In this document: positions 42,389-50,738 of the stretch, one piece after another
Layout: each line of letters opens with the position of its first letter
Position numbering within the stretch: the stretch's first letter is position 1
Position numbers and translations under genes: made by a program
Notes under the pieces: model-generated
Seen by the model: only the letters and a program-made list of their open reading frames with translations
Told to the model about the DNA's origin: nothing
The model's database searches: none
Origin: a virus
DNA length: 63,847 nt
Virus record (IMG/VR): IMGVR_UViG_3300025131_000031
Span: 1 to 63,847 of that record
Reading direction: 5' to 3' (one strand)

Positions 42389-42749
42389 CTTTGCAACATT
42401 TAGTTGGTGCATATCTATATTTGCAGTGCTGATTTTGTATTGGTCATGGTTTTGGGATGGAGCCAGAGATTCTACAGTAAATGGAATGCCTGACTTTCAT
42501 AAACCAGATTATTATCCAGGGAGATGGAAGTATGTTAAATGGTTTGCTGAAGATTTGTGGCACGCATGTAAAAGAATGTCTGTTTATCCTTTGCACACTA
42601 CTTTTGCTATTTTACTTATTCATCCGTATCTTTGGATATTTTTAGCAGCACTAATTCCAGCTTTTCATCTTGGAGTTAGAAAAATCAGTGGTAAGAAATG
42701 GCCAAGTTTTTGGCTTGATAAAATAGGAGCTTTATGGACGAAAAAGTAA
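42372..42749 (+). CDS. Small membrane protein
   Basis: 125 aa from ATG 42372 (GGAGAGG upstream). One hydrophobic segment near residues 3-25 (WLLNFATFSWCISIFAVLIL) and a second near 75-100 (FAILLIHPYLWIFLAALIPA) predict two membrane helices with a loop of about 50 residues. No holin or antiholin family is recognised. It overlaps the HAD gene by 16 bases. Confidence 0.55.
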   Translation: MLWLLNFATFSWCISIFAVLILYWSWFWDGARDSTVNGMPDFHKPDYYPGRWKYVKWFAEDLWHACKRMSVYPLHTTFAILLIHPYLWIFLAALIPAFHLGVRKISGKKWPSFWLDKIGALWTKK

Positions 42750-43051
42750 TAGCAGTAGATTTTGATGGTACTCTATGTGAAGCAAATTTCCCTTGGATAG
42801 GAAGACCAAGATGGGAAATCATAGATGCTCTCAAAAAAGAAATCGATGAAGGTGCAAGAGTGATTCTATGGACTTGTAGATCTGATGAAGAAGGTGGTCA
42901 TGATTATCTAACTCAGGCTGTAGAATGGTGTGCAAAAGAATTAGATCTGACATTCGATGCAGTTAATGAAGATATTCCTGGAAGAAAATTCGGAACTTCT
43001 CGTAAAGTGAATGCTGATGAATTTTGGGATGATAAGGCAAAAGAGGTATAG
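42734..43051 (+). CDS. Small HAD-like hydrolase
   Basis: 105 aa. VIAVDFDGTLCEANFP is the DxDGT nucleophile motif and ILWTCRSDEEG the conserved T-motif. Lacking a cap, it resembles small HAD phosphatases that are common in phages. It is not an evident GmhB. It probably acts on a nucleotide or sugar phosphate. Confidence 0.65.
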   Translation: MDEKVIAVDFDGTLCEANFPWIGRPRWEIIDALKKEIDEGARVILWTCRSDEEGGHDYLTQAVEWCAKELDLTFDAVNEDIPGRKFGTSRKVNADEFWDDKAKEV

Positions 43052-43053
43052 AA

Positions 43054-43185
43054 ATGTGGTGGATTGTATTAATATGTATTGGTATTGTTTATAGTTTAAT
43101 TAGGGAAGTGATAAAGACTTCGATGGTAGATATGTATCCGTTGTGTAAGATAGATCCTCACACGGGGAAAGTAGATTGGTATTAA
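43054..43185 (+). CDS. Small single-span membrane protein, 43 aa
   Basis: 43 aa with an N-terminal membrane helix (WWIVLICIGIVYSLI) followed by a short hydrophilic tail. It ends directly at the next start codon. Confidence 0.45.
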   Translation: MWWIVLICIGIVYSLIREVIKTSMVDMYPLCKIDPHTGKVDWY

Positions 43186-43551
43186 ATGTTCAAAGTTTAT
43201 TTAGCAGCACCGTTATCAGTAGGCGATACAGCAATAAACGTTCACAAAGCAATGATTGCAGCAGATCAATGTATCGATGCAGGAATTAATTACTTTTGTC
43301 CACATTATTCTCATTTTCAGAATATTCATAAAGCTAAGGAATATGAAGTTTGGATGGAAATGGATTTTGATTGGATAAGAGTGTGTGATATACTCTGGAG
43401 ATTGCCAGGTGACTCACCTGGTGGAGATAGAGAAGTTAAGTTCGCTTTAAGCCTGGGAATTCCTGTTGTTTATAGTTTTGAGGAATTGTTGGACACTTTA
43501 AAAATGATGAGAGCTCATGAAACTAAAAGAGACATACCAAGAAGAAGATGA
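43186..43551 (+). CDS. Nucleoside 2-deoxyribosyltransferase-like protein (DUF4406 type)
   Basis: 121 aa. VYLAAPLSVGD and the later NYFCPHYSHFQN match the nucleotide-binding strand and the PH motif of nucleoside 2-deoxyribosyltransferase-like phage proteins; CDILWRLPGDSPGGDREVKF gives the acidic E of the active site. It could recycle deoxynucleosides alongside ThyA. It overlaps the Nudix gene by 35 bases. Confidence 0.6.
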   Translation: MFKVYLAAPLSVGDTAINVHKAMIAADQCIDAGINYFCPHYSHFQNIHKAKEYEVWMEMDFDWIRVCDILWRLPGDSPGGDREVKFALSLGIPVVYSFEELLDTLKMMRAHETKRDIPRRR

Positions 43552-43984
43552 AAAAATTGTAAGAGCAGCAATGATTCCATTTTACATAAAAGATGGAAAG
43601 ATTTTCATGATGTTTATGCAACCCTCTAATCCTAAGTTTGGTGGAACAAGATGGCAATTATGCAAAGGTGGAATTGATAAGGGTGAAACTCCATCAACCG
43701 CTGCCGTTAGAGAGGCTAAAGAAGAGCTTGGTTTGAGAATGTCTAATACAAAAAAGCTATTCGCATTAGGAAATTTCTGGTCGGGCAAGTTACATCTATT
43801 TGTAGTAGAAGTGAAAGATCCAAAAGCATTCGATAAGCCTGGATTTGAAACTAAAGCTACAAAATGGATGAATTGGGGAGATTGGTTTAAAGAAGGAAGA
43901 AGAGAACAAACTAAAATAGTTTCAGCTGGTTATAAAGTAATGAATTTGAACATCGCTATGACAAAGGAGAAAGAGACCAAGTGA
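43517..43984 (+). CDS. Nudix hydrolase
   Basis: 155 aa. The Nudix box is complete: [20 protein letters not shown] followed by LGL, fitting GX5EX7REUXEEXGU. The neighbourhood (NDT-like, ThyA) suggests a nucleotide substrate, but NADH or Ap4A are possible. It overlaps the ThyA start by 4 bases. Confidence 0.75.
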   Translation: MKLKETYQEEDEKIVRAAMIPFYIKDGKIFMMFMQPSNPKFGGTRWQLCKGGIDKGETPSTAAVREAKEELGLRMSNTKKLFALGNFWSGKLHLFVVEVKDPKAFDKPGFETKATKWMNWGDWFKEGRREQTKIVSAGYKVMNLNIAMTKEKETK

Positions 43985-44925
43985 AGCAATACGAAAAGAT
44001 GGTAAAAGATATTTTAGAAACGGGTGTTCAAAAGAGAGACAGAACCGGTACAGGTACTATCTCTCTTTTTGCATATCAAGCAAGATTCAATCTTCAAGAT
44101 GGTTTCCCTTGTTTAACTACAAAGAAAATGCATTTGAGATCTATAATATATGAACTGCTATGGTTTCTGAAAGGTGATACGAATATCAAATATTTGAATG
44201 ATAATGGAGTTACTATTTGGGACGAATGGGCATCCGCGGATGGAGATCTAGGGCCAATCTATGGCAAGCAATGGAGAAGATGGAAGCATGTTTTTATAGA
44301 TAAAATAGTAAGAAGAAAGAATAGAAAATCTTACAAGCATACTATAGAAACTATAGATCAGATAGCACAAGTCATAGAAGCATTGAAAACAAATCCAAAT
44401 GATAGAAGAATGATAGTTTCAGCTTGGAATCCAGGCGAAGCAAAAGACATGAAATTACCCCCTTGTCATTTGTTGTTTCAGTTTTGGAGTAGAGAATTGA
44501 GTAAGCAAGAAAAATATGATTTAATATACGAAAGATTTCCAAAATTTATAAATAATGGAATAGGTAGAACTACAAACTTAATGAAGAAAGGGCCACAAAG
44601 AGCTCTATCATGTCAGCTATACCAAAGAAGCTGTGATGTAGGATTAGGCGTTCCATTCAATATAGCTAGCTATGCTCTATTAACTATGATGGTAGCTCAA
44701 GTCGTAAATATGGTTCCTGAAGAATTCATTTGGGTAGGCGGGGATATACACATCTATAATAACCACATTGATAAGTTAAAAAAACAGATTAAGAGGAAAC
44801 CGTTTGCGTTGCCGAAAATGATAATTAATAATAGGGGTCAAAGCATAGACGATTTTGTTTATGAAGACTTTGAATTGAGAGATTATGAATGTCATCCGGG
44901 AATAAAATTGGATGTATCTGTTTAG
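43981..44925 (+). CDS. thyA: Thymidylate synthase
   Basis: 314 aa from a GTG start. [16 protein letters not shown] and [20 protein letters not shown] are the N-terminal signature, [11 protein letters not shown] holds the nucleophile Cys162, [20 protein letters not shown] is the dUMP-binding stretch, and [10 protein letters not shown] the folate region. It converts dUMP to dTMP with methylenetetrahydrofolate. The loop after LPPCH is longer than in E. coli ThyA (264 aa). Together with dUTPase at 54757 it supplies thymine nucleotides. Confidence 0.93.
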   Translation: MKQYEKMVKDILETGVQKRDRTGTGTISLFAYQARFNLQDGFPCLTTKKMHLRSIIYELLWFLKGDTNIKYLNDNGVTIWDEWASADGDLGPIYGKQWRRWKHVFIDKIVRRKNRKSYKHTIETIDQIAQVIEALKTNPNDRRMIVSAWNPGEAKDMKLPPCHLLFQFWSRELSKQEKYDLIYERFPKFINNGIGRTTNLMKKGPQRALSCQLYQRSCDVGLGVPFNIASYALLTMMVAQVVNMVPEEFIWVGGDIHIYNNHIDKLKKQIKRKPFALPKMIINNRGQSIDDFVYEDFELRDYECHPGIKLDVSV

Positions 44926-45326
44926 TAACTCTGCTTGCTTTTGTTTCTTGTGGGCAGATTCCAGATACTTTAGTAGGACCACAAGAAACAAAAGAAGAAA
45001 TTAGTGAGTACCACGCACAGCTGATAGGCGATTGGGTATATGAATTCCAAGAAGGATTTGAAAAATTATCACTTGTAGATGCTAGTTATTTTGAAAGATT
45101 CGTAAATACAGGTGATCCGAATGATATTATATATTATGGATTCTGGAATGTTGATGCAACTGAATTACAATTCAGAGTAAGAGGATATGCCAATATAAGT
45201 AGAACTGTTATTCAGCAATATGAACCACATAATACTTTTATTTGGGATATGACATATGAGCTGAAAGATGAGATTACATTGATCATATATGGAGATGATA
45301 AAAGTTACGTTTATCAGAGGAGATAG
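44889..45326 (+). CDS. Putative lipoprotein
   Basis: 145 aa starting 37 bases inside the thyA end in another frame. The N-terminus has a hydrophobic signal ([13 protein letters not shown]) with a lipobox ending in Cys, followed by a hydrophilic body with beta strands. A membrane-anchored phage lipoprotein could affect superinfection; no family match. The protein at 56211 has the same layout. Confidence 0.55.
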   Translation: MSSGNKIGCICLVTLLAFVSCGQIPDTLVGPQETKEEISEYHAQLIGDWVYEFQEGFEKLSLVDASYFERFVNTGDPNDIIYYGFWNVDATELQFRVRGYANISRTVIQQYEPHNTFIWDMTYELKDEITLIIYGDDKSYVYQRR

Positions 45327-45400
45327 TTTACAAAGTCAATAAAAAATGATTATAAGTATAGGAAGCAAAAAGGAGTATACACACTTAAGGAGGTAGAAGG

Positions 45401-46258
45401 ATGAATTTAGATTTAATCAAAGCAGCATTGCAAGAGAAGGATAATCCAGATCAAAGAAGAGGTGGAGGAAGCGATAAGCTATGGCGTTTGGATGCAGGCG
45501 ATTCAGAAGCTGAAGCTCTTGCAAGAATTGTTCCGTATAAGTTTGATGAAGACAATCCGTTTTTGGAAATGTGGTTCCATTATGGAGTTGCAGGACGAAA
45601 TTATCTCTGTCCAAGAAAACATGGAGATGGTGAATGTGTCATCTGCAAATTTGGATATGAAGTATTAGAAGAGTATAAGAGAACTAAGAATGAAGAAACA
45701 AGATTAACTCTTAGTGTGTTACTACCAAAGTTGAGAGTATATTCTCCAGTAGTAATTAGAGGAGAAGAGGAGGCAGGTGTTAGATTTTGGGGATATAGTC
45801 CAACACTTCATCACGAATTATTGAAAATTGCAGTTCAGTTTGGTGAACAAGATATTGATATTACAGATCCTGAAAGAGGAGTAGATATTAAAGTTCATGT
45901 AGTTTCACCAGATCAATCTGGCAAGCTTTATCCGATAACTGATGTTGCTTTTGCAATGGACGGAGTATCGGCAAAGATTGATGCTTTGGTAGAGACAGAA
46001 AAAGGTGCGCCCTCGAAGAGTAAGATTAGTAAGCTCTTAGATACATGCCCAGACATTAGTGAAATTTATAACCTTAAGCCTGAAAGTGAACTGATTGAGT
46101 CTCTTGAAAAATATGCTCAACCACAGGGTCAAAAGGAAAATCCAGGAACTGGAACTGAAAAGTTTGGTGGTTCTTCCGAAAAAGAAGAAGAAAAGCCAGC
46201 AGCAGATATGGACCAGATAGGACAGGATTTTGAGAAAATGTTGGAGAATGACGAATAA
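45401..46258 (+). CDS. gp32: gp32-like single-stranded DNA-binding protein
   Basis: 285 aa with AAGGAGG upstream. The zinc site reads CPRKHGDGECVICKFG (C70, H74, C79, C82), close to the His/Cys zinc site of T4 gp32, and lies in the OB-fold core with YSPTLHHELL and VVSPDQSGKLYPITDV. The C-terminus is acidic (DQIGQDFEKMLENDE), as needed for partner contacts. It abuts uvsX, as in a T4 recombination module. Confidence 0.85.
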   Translation: MNLDLIKAALQEKDNPDQRRGGGSDKLWRLDAGDSEAEALARIVPYKFDEDNPFLEMWFHYGVAGRNYLCPRKHGDGECVICKFGYEVLEEYKRTKNEETRLTLSVLLPKLRVYSPVVIRGEEEAGVRFWGYSPTLHHELLKIAVQFGEQDIDITDPERGVDIKVHVVSPDQSGKLYPITDVAFAMDGVSAKIDALVETEKGAPSKSKISKLLDTCPDISEIYNLKPESELIESLEKYAQPQGQKENPGTGTEKFGGSSEKEEEKPAADMDQIGQDFEKMLENDE

Positions 46259-47419
46259 ATGGCAAAGAGAAAAACAGTGATTTCGGAAGAGTTTGATGAT
46301 ACTTCTTCCAATTCATCACCAAATACTCTCAATGACATATTAATAGACGAATTAAAATCTGAAATAGGGGGCTCAGCCTATGTCTTAGGCGAAGATGATA
46401 CTCCAGCTGATGTAACGGAGTGGCTCTCAACAGGAAGTACTATTTTAGATATGGTAATTTCGAATAATCCAACTGGAAATGGAGGTATTCCGGTTGGTCG
46501 GTTAACAGAAATTCATGGAGATCCAAGTACAGGAAAATCATTATTAGCTTATATGATCCTAAAAGATTGTGCAGCTAAAGGCGGAATATCAGTATTGATT
46601 GATACTGAAAATGCTGCCAATATAGAATTTTTGAATATGTTAGGTTTAGATCCAAGAAAAAATCTTACATATGTGCAGGTTGATACTGTTGAGGATGTAT
46701 TTGCAACAATAGAAACCGTAATCAGATCAGTTCGAAAGAATGATAGAAAGAAACTTGTAACAATAGTTTGGGATTCAATAGCTGGAACATCCACTCGTAA
46801 GGAAATGGAAGAAGAGGTGGGCAACCAGCAAGTAGCTATGGTTCCAAGATTATTAGGACAAGGATGTAGAAAAGTATCAAGGCTAATAGGTGATCAAAGA
46901 ATAGCTCTAGTATTTTTGAATCAGTTAAGAGCAAAAATCGGAGTAGTATTTGGTGATCCTATGACAACTCCAGGTGGAAATGCAGTTCCTTTCTTTGCTG
47001 ATGTTAGAGTAAGATTGAGAACGGCTGGTAAGATAAAAGCTGGAGCAAAGGATATTATTGGAGTAAGTTCAAAAGCACAGATCATTAAGAATAGATTTGG
47101 CCCTCCATATAGAGAAGCTATACTGAATATCTACTTTGATAAGGGATTAATTGATGAAGATTCTTGGTTTGATTTCCTAAAGGCTAAAAAGCTGATTAAG
47201 AAACTAACTGTTCAGAAATCACAATTAACATTAGATGGAGAAACATTTGAATTCAAGAACAAAGAGTTCATGAAATTAATGAGAAGTCAAACTGAAGAGT
47301 TCAGGAATAAGATCAAGCAAATGATAAAAGATGATCTTTATATAGAACAGGATCCAGATAAGAGAGAGGATGAAATTACGATCGAAGAAGTACCAGAAGA
47401 AGAATTACTAGGAACGTAA
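46259..47419 (+). CDS. uvsX: UvsX/RecA-like recombinase
   Basis: 386 aa (T4 UvsX 391). Walker A is GDPSTGKS (87-94), the Glu/Walker B region includes VSVLIDTENA and TIVWDSIAGT, and MTTPGGNAVPFFADVRVRL is the characteristic UvsX/RecA segment. Its C-terminus is acidic. It catalyses strand exchange in recombination-dependent replication with gp32. It starts immediately after the SSB stop codon. Confidence 0.93.
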   Translation: MAKRKTVISEEFDDTSSNSSPNTLNDILIDELKSEIGGSAYVLGEDDTPADVTEWLSTGSTILDMVISNNPTGNGGIPVGRLTEIHGDPSTGKSLLAYMILKDCAAKGGISVLIDTENAANIEFLNMLGLDPRKNLTYVQVDTVEDVFATIETVIRSVRKNDRKKLVTIVWDSIAGTSTRKEMEEEVGNQQVAMVPRLLGQGCRKVSRLIGDQRIALVFLNQLRAKIGVVFGDPMTTPGGNAVPFFADVRVRLRTAGKIKAGAKDIIGVSSKAQIIKNRFGPPYREAILNIYFDKGLIDEDSWFDFLKAKKLIKKLTVQKSQLTLDGETFEFKNKEFMKLMRSQTEEFRNKIKQMIKDDLYIEQDPDKREDEITIEEVPEEELLGT

Positions 47420-47462
47420 CAGATTTTTTTTAGGGCTATATTTAATATAGGAGAAAAATAGT

Positions 47463-47702
47463 ATGCCAGCACCACGATTTACAAATGATGTCGACGATGC
47501 ATTAGAGACCTTAAGGTCATTTATTGACCAACAGAAGTCCGGAAAGCGTAGAGCCAGAAAACCGATATGGTCGGATTCTGAATACGCAGCTCAGGATAGA
47601 GTCAAATATTATGATAACAATTTGACAGCATTGAGACAAGTTGTTACAGGACATACAATTGACCTCGCAGAAGGTAATTATCAGGAGGGGCTGGATCTTT
47701 AA
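47463..47702 (+). CDS. Small hypothetical protein
   Basis: 79 aa, helical; AGGAG upstream. Last gene before the strong terminator at 47730. Position next to uvsX suggests a recombination accessory but no motif supports it. Confidence 0.55.
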   Translation: MPAPRFTNDVDDALETLRSFIDQQKSGKRRARKPIWSDSEYAAQDRVKYYDNNLTALRQVVTGHTIDLAEGNYQEGLDL

Positions 47703-47729
47703 GATTCACACATAGTTTACGCTAACTAT

Positions 47730-47768
47730 AGGCCCTTCAACAACTTAAGTTGATGGGCCTTATTTTTT
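47730..47768 (+). terminator. Strong intrinsic terminator of the uvsX operon
   Basis: AGGCCC pairs with GGGCCT and TCAAC with GTTGA across one T-T mismatch, loop about 7 bases; then TATTTTTT. It ends the replication operon before the tRNA island. Confidence 0.9.
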
Positions 47769-47794
47769 GATCTTCGACAATCGATTACAGTAGA

Positions 47795-47945
47795 ACAAGT
47801 TATAGCTAAAATCGTCTGTGCTGCGTTCCTCAGCATAAAGCTGGGTGGTACATCACACAATACGCTGCAGAACGTTTTAGCTATGCTTATACTAACTTAT
47901 TAGTAAGCAACAAGTTATGCATATGCATAAGTTATTGTTAATTAA
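47795..47945. other. Palindrome-rich AT-rich spacer (candidate origin or structured RNA)
   Basis: No ORF. ATAGCTAAAA (47802-47811) pairs with TTTTAGCTAT (47875-47884) with further pairing inside, giving a long imperfect hairpin. TTATGCATATGCATAA at 47915-47930 is a perfect 16-bp palindrome. GCTTA..CTAA / TTAGTAAGC near 47885-47908 is another inverted repeat. AAGTTAT occurs three times. It sits between the strong terminator and the first tRNA-island promoter. Confidence 0.55.
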
Positions 47946-47969
47946 TAGCATAAAAAGTTTATTTTTTTT

Positions 47970-48007
47970 GGTTTTATGTTTCATATCGCCTCTAGATTTG
48001 TTATATT
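47970..48007 (+). promoter_or_regulatory. Promoter repeat P1
   Basis: GGTTTTA, then TTTCAT (47979-47984), 17 bases and TATATT (48002-48007). One of four copies with identical internal spacing (P2 50521, P3 52791, P4 56618). It reads like a host sigma-70 early promoter; it drives the gene at 48057 and the first tRNAs. Confidence 0.7.
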
Positions 48008-48056
48008 ATACATGTTACAAAGGTTATGCGTTGTTAATCAAATCAGGGAGAAAAGA

Positions 48057-48443
48057 ATGGCTTTTACCAAATCAAACATCAAGCAGGCTCGGACAGAATT
48101 GGAAACAGCTTTAGAAAAATGGGCTAAGGATTGGGACGTTGATGTCAAGATTGGAACCATTAGTTATAGTGAAAAGGATTTACGATGTAAATTCACAGCG
48201 GTTCAAGTCGAAGAAGGAAAGACCAGACACGAAACTGAAATTGAGAGAGATTTTGCTCGATACGCTTTCCGATACGATCTGGATCCTGAAGATTTGGGAA
48301 AAGAAGTTAATTTGTTTGATGGTGAGGTTTGCACAATCGCTGGAATTAAGCCTCGGAATCACAAATTCCCCATTATCTTGAAAAAGAAAACTGGGGGATT
48401 CTACAAAGTTGGTAAGAAGGCTTTCACATTCAAGAGCGATTAG
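48057..48443 (+). CDS. Hypothetical protein
   Basis: 128 aa from ATG 48057 (GGGAGAA upstream); the frame extends 5' but through the promoter. Contains an acidic-to-basic alternation and a C-terminal beta-like segment (KFPIILKKKTGGFYKVGKKA). First gene of the tRNA island, 50 bases after P1. Unrecognised. Confidence 0.6.
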   Translation: MAFTKSNIKQARTELETALEKWAKDWDVDVKIGTISYSEKDLRCKFTAVQVEEGKTRHETEIERDFARYAFRYDLDPEDLGKEVNLFDGEVCTIAGIKPRNHKFPIILKKKTGGFYKVGKKAFTFKSD

Positions 48444-48483
48444 GCCCACATTAGAAATCTGTATCAACATCAAAAGGGATAGA

Positions 48484-48669
48484 ATGACAAGAATTCATTT
48501 TCAAAACTTAGCCGACATCGTAAAACTTGAACTAGATTTTTTAACTGAGGTTGAACGGTCACAAATTGCTCTTTTACTTGCCAGCTTCTGCAATCGCCAC
48601 AATACTGGATTTGATGAAGAAAGATTCTTGACAGCTTGCGAGGTCGATAATCTGAAGAAAGATTCTTGA
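48484..48669 (+). CDS. Small protein truncated by a 38-bp tandem duplication
   Basis: 61 aa. A 25-bp sequence occurs at 48615-48639 and again at 48653-48677, so a 38-bp unit is duplicated. 38 is not a multiple of 3, so the frame shifts and stops at 48669. Without the extra unit the reading frame would continue past ...FLTAC into NLNGFNKVRKQSI and end at 48719. The N-terminal 55 residues are unaffected and unrecognised. Confidence 0.55.
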   Translation: MTRIHFQNLADIVKLELDFLTEVERSQIALLLASFCNRHNTGFDEERFLTACEVDNLKKDS

Positions 48670-48677
48670 CAGCTTGC
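48615..48677 (+). repeat. 25-bp direct repeat within a 38-bp tandem duplication
   Basis: Copies at 48615-48639 and 48653-48677 are identical. Inserted unit length 38. Confidence 0.9.
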
Positions 48678-48734
48678 AACCTCAATGGGTTCAATAAGGT
48701 CAGAAAACAATCTATATGAACAGAAGGAAATAAG

Positions 48735-48869
48735 ATGAAGATCAAATTAGACAAAGTAAGAGTTCCACTTTCAAAGAAAGCTGGAATGGTGATTGCACCA
48801 AAGAAAGGGAAAGGTGCAAAGTACAATCGATCAAAGGAAAAAGTAGCAATTAGAAATATGGGGCGTTAA
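48735..48869 (+). CDS. Small basic protein, 44 aa, overlapping tRNA-Ala
   Basis: 44 aa, lysine-rich (KIKLDKVRVPLSKK, KKGKGAKYNRSKEK). AAGGAAA lies upstream. Its last codons and stop run 10 bases into the acceptor stem of tRNA-Ala at 48860. Confidence 0.5.
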   Translation: MKIKLDKVRVPLSKKAGMVIAPKKGKGAKYNRSKEKVAIRNMGR

Positions 48870-48934
48870 CTCAACGGGAGAGTATTTCCCTTGCACGGAA
48901 AAGGTTAAGAGTTCAAATCTCTTACGCTCCACCA
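48860..48934 (+). tRNA. tRNA-Ala (TGC)
   Basis: Acceptor GGGGCGT/ACGCTCC with the Ala identity pair G3-T70, anticodon loop CTTGCAC, T-loop TTCAAAT, A73, CCA encoded. The 5' end overlaps the stop codon of the small gene at 48735. Confidence 0.88.
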
Positions 48935-48939
48935 TTTAT

Positions 48940-49009
48940 GGGCCGGTATCTCAACGGAGAGCACTTGTTTTGCACTCAGGTAGATAGGGTTCAAGTCTCT
49001 CCCCGACCA
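48940..49009 (+). tRNA. Degenerate tRNA-Ala-like (TGC)
   Basis: D-stem TCTC, anticodon loop TTTGCAC and T-loop TTCAAGT are present. The acceptor has two mismatches in either register and lacks the G3-T70 pair, the anticodon stem has a T-T mismatch, and CCA is not clearly encoded. Possibly a decaying duplicate of the preceding tRNA. Confidence 0.5.
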
Positions 49010-49025
49010 TATTAGAAAGAATAGA

Positions 49026-49172
49026 ATGACTCGAGAAAGATACCAAGTTCTCAAAGAAACAAAGAATTTCAAGAACGATACAGAAAAGATTGAATTTGAG
49101 ATTCAGCAAAGAATGTTGTTCGACGGAGTTCCATTCGTAGAAGAAATAATGAAAGGTTTCGAGAATGCCTAA
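49026..49172 (+). CDS. Small hypothetical protein, 48 aa
   Basis: 48 aa, charged and helical, starting after AGAAAGAAT and overlapping the next start by 8 bases. Unrecognised. Confidence 0.45.
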   Translation: MTRERYQVLKETKNFKNDTEKIEFEIQQRMLFDGVPFVEEIMKGFENA

Positions 49173-49434
49173 GTATGTAAGTTGTATAGAAGGTGGATTA
49201 GGAACAATAATCAGGCCCGGAGATAAGATTGCTTATATGGGAATTACTCCAATGGGAAAAACCTTAAAGGCAGGAACAGTGGTAGCAATTGTAGAACAAC
49301 CACGATATCCTGGAGCTACTTACGACAACTTAGTAACAAAGTTGAAGGTTGAAAATGTGAATGGAAGAATCGTAACGATTGAGAATCATAAGTTTTGTGT
49401 ACCAATCAACGGAGTAAGAAGGGAATTGGCATGA
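49165..49434 (+). CDS. Hypothetical protein
   Basis: 89 aa, mostly beta in character (GTIIRPGDKIAYMG, GTVVAIVEQPRY), resembling a small barrel. Overlaps genes on both sides. Unrecognised. Confidence 0.55.
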   Translation: MPKYVSCIEGGLGTIIRPGDKIAYMGITPMGKTLKAGTVVAIVEQPRYPGATYDNLVTKLKVENVNGRIVTIENHKFCVPINGVRRELA

Positions 49435-49721
49435 GTAAAACAGGTTATCAATTAGTCTTAGATTTATCAGGACCAGATGGAAATGCTTTTGCAGTAATGG
49501 GAGCAGTAAGAGGAGTTTTAAATCAGATTGATCCTGGTCTGACCAAGAAATATCTCGAAAAGTCAATGGCAGGTGATTATGATGATTTACTCAGAGCTTC
49601 TTGCGAATATGTAGACTTAGTAGATTCGTCAAATACTTATCCAGATATTTTGGGTGAAGTGGAAGTTGTCACTACAGTAGAAAGAATTTCAACTCCAGCA
49701 GAGGATGTAACGATAAACTGA
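49431..49721 (+). CDS. Hypothetical protein
   Basis: 96 aa from the ATGA overlap at 49431. Begins with a strand (TGYQLVLDLSGPDGNAFAVM) followed by helices. Unrecognised; typical small early phage protein. Confidence 0.55.
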   Translation: MSKTGYQLVLDLSGPDGNAFAVMGAVRGVLNQIDPGLTKKYLEKSMAGDYDDLLRASCEYVDLVDSSNTYPDILGEVEVVTTVERISTPAEDVTIN

Positions 49722-49740
49722 GAATTGGGGAAACAAAAAT

Positions 49741-49817
49741 GGTGTCGTAGCATAATCGGAAAATGCTCCAGGCTGTCAACCTGAGGATAGCGAGTTCAAA
49801 TCTCGTCGACACCGCCA
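49741..49817 (+). tRNA. tRNA-Asp (GTC)
   Basis: Perfect acceptor GGTGTCG/CGACACC, anticodon loop CTGTCAA, T-loop TTCAAAT, G73 as expected for Asp, CCA encoded. Confidence 0.9.
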
Positions 49818-49823
49818 ATTTGT

Positions 49824-49900
49824 CTGGGGGTAGCAAGAAGGAATATGCACTTGGTTGTCTACCAAGCGAATCGGGGGTTCGATTCCCCTCCCCTGGGCCA
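49824..49900 (+). tRNA. tRNA, probably Asp (GTC), with unusual loop
   Basis: Acceptor CTGGGGG/CCCCTGG (C1-G72, two G-T pairs), anticodon stem CTTGG/CCAAG with loop TTGTCTA, T-loop TTCGATT, G73, CCA encoded. Position 37 is a pyrimidine (T), which is rare, so decoding may be altered. Confidence 0.75.
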
Positions 49901-49918
49901 AAACTTAGAAAGGTTGTA

Positions 49919-50170
49919 ATGAAACACAATACTGCGGTATATAAATACTTATGTGAAGATAGTGATGGTGAATTTTTCACTACATCTGAATGGTATCAAA
50001 ATATTGAACTAGTAAGAGATGAATATGAATATGATATTATAGTTCATAGAAGAATACCAGAATCAGTAATATCAGGCAAAAAGTTAATGGACAAAATGAA
50101 GACAGATTCATGCTACATAGTCCTTACAGAATATACTCAGAAAGTATACGACAATAAAAAGATTATATGA
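49919..50170 (+). CDS. Hypothetical protein
   Basis: 83 aa from ATG 49919, just after the tRNA; the longer frame reads through tRNA sequence and is ignored. Acidic, with a short YEYDIIVHRR strand. Its stop overlaps tRNA-Glu by 2 bases. Confidence 0.5.
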   Translation: MKHNTAVYKYLCEDSDGEFFTTSEWYQNIELVRDEYEYDIIVHRRIPESVISGKKLMDKMKTDSCYIVLTEYTQKVYDNKKII

Positions 50171-50243
50171 CGGTGTAGGGAAAGTACACCCGACCTGGCT
50201 TTCAACCAAGTAACTGCGAGTTCAAATCTCGTCACCGTCACCA
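50169..50243 (+). tRNA. tRNA-Glu (TTC)
   Basis: Acceptor GACGGTG/CACCGTC perfect, anticodon loop CTTTCAA, T-loop TTCAAAT, A73, CCA encoded. One mismatch in the anticodon stem. Confidence 0.85.
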
Positions 50244-50250
50244 AATTTAT

Positions 50251-50325
50251 GACCCGGTCGTTCAATGGTTAGGACATTAGGCTTTCAACTTAATGACGAG
50301 GGTTCAATTCCCTTCCGGGTTACCA
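50251..50325 (+). tRNA. tRNA-Glu (TTC), second copy
   Basis: Acceptor GACCCGG/CCGGGTT, anticodon loop CTTTCAA, T-loop TTCAATT, A73, CCA encoded. It differs widely from the first Glu tRNA, so it is not a recent duplicate. Confidence 0.85.
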
Positions 50326-50345
50326 CATTAACACAGGAGTACAAA

Positions 50346-50516
50346 GTGAACCGCAGCAAAAGTCGTGATATGGAAGAAGAAGATTTCAAGTTAACTCGTT
50401 CGGAAAGAAAGAATGAAAACAGAAGAGATCGAAGATCGTCGAAAAACATCGAATTCGAGGATGATGAAGATGATAAGGAATATCACGAAATAATGAGGCA
50501 AAAAAGATTGAAATAA
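50346..50516 (+). CDS. Small highly charged protein, 56 aa
   Basis: 56 aa from a GTG with CAGGAG upstream. Strongly basic and acidic blocks (RSERKNENRRDRRSS, EFEDDEDDKEY). Unrecognised. Confidence 0.5.
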   Translation: MNRSKSRDMEEEDFKLTRSERKNENRRDRRSSKNIEFEDDEDDKEYHEIMRQKRLK

Positions 50517-50520
50517 AATT

Positions 50521-50558
50521 GGTTTTATGTTTACTATCGGTCTCAGATTTGTTATATT
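50521..50558 (+). promoter_or_regulatory. Promoter repeat P2
   Basis: GGTTTTA, TTTACT (50530-50535), 17 bases, TATATT (50553-50558). It lies 28 bases upstream of tRNA-Tyr. Confidence 0.72.
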
Positions 50559-50586
50559 ATATACACAATCATTAATAGGAACATAT

Positions 50587-50671
50587 GGGTAGTTATGCAA
50601 ACGGTAAAGCTGAGAGTCTGTAAAACTCTTGTCTTCGGACTTTGGGGGTTCAAATCCCTCACTGCCCACCA
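50587..50671 (+). tRNA. tRNA-Tyr (GTA)
   Basis: Acceptor GGGTAGT/ACTGCCC, anticodon loop CTGTAAA, long variable arm of class II as in bacterial Tyr tRNA, T-loop TTCAAAT, A73, CCA encoded. Confidence 0.88.
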
Positions 50672-50690
50672 AAAAATAGTCAATGAAATT

Positions 50691-50738
50691 TTACATATAG
50701 TGTAATGGATTGCACACCGGTTCAAAACTCCCTGGCCA
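50691..50738 (+). other. Truncated tRNA-like fragment
   Basis: A D-arm-like GTGTAATGGATTGCAC is followed by an anticodon-arm-like CCGG-TTCAAAA-CTCC, but T-arm and acceptor 3' strand are missing. Possibly a tRNA remnant between tRNA-Tyr and the next gene. Confidence 0.25.

Noticed and set aside
49763-49918. 5' extensions of frames at 49763, 50265, 53420 and 57701
   Set aside because: They read through tRNA genes; better starts with ribosome sites lie downstream (49919, 50346, 53528, 57845).
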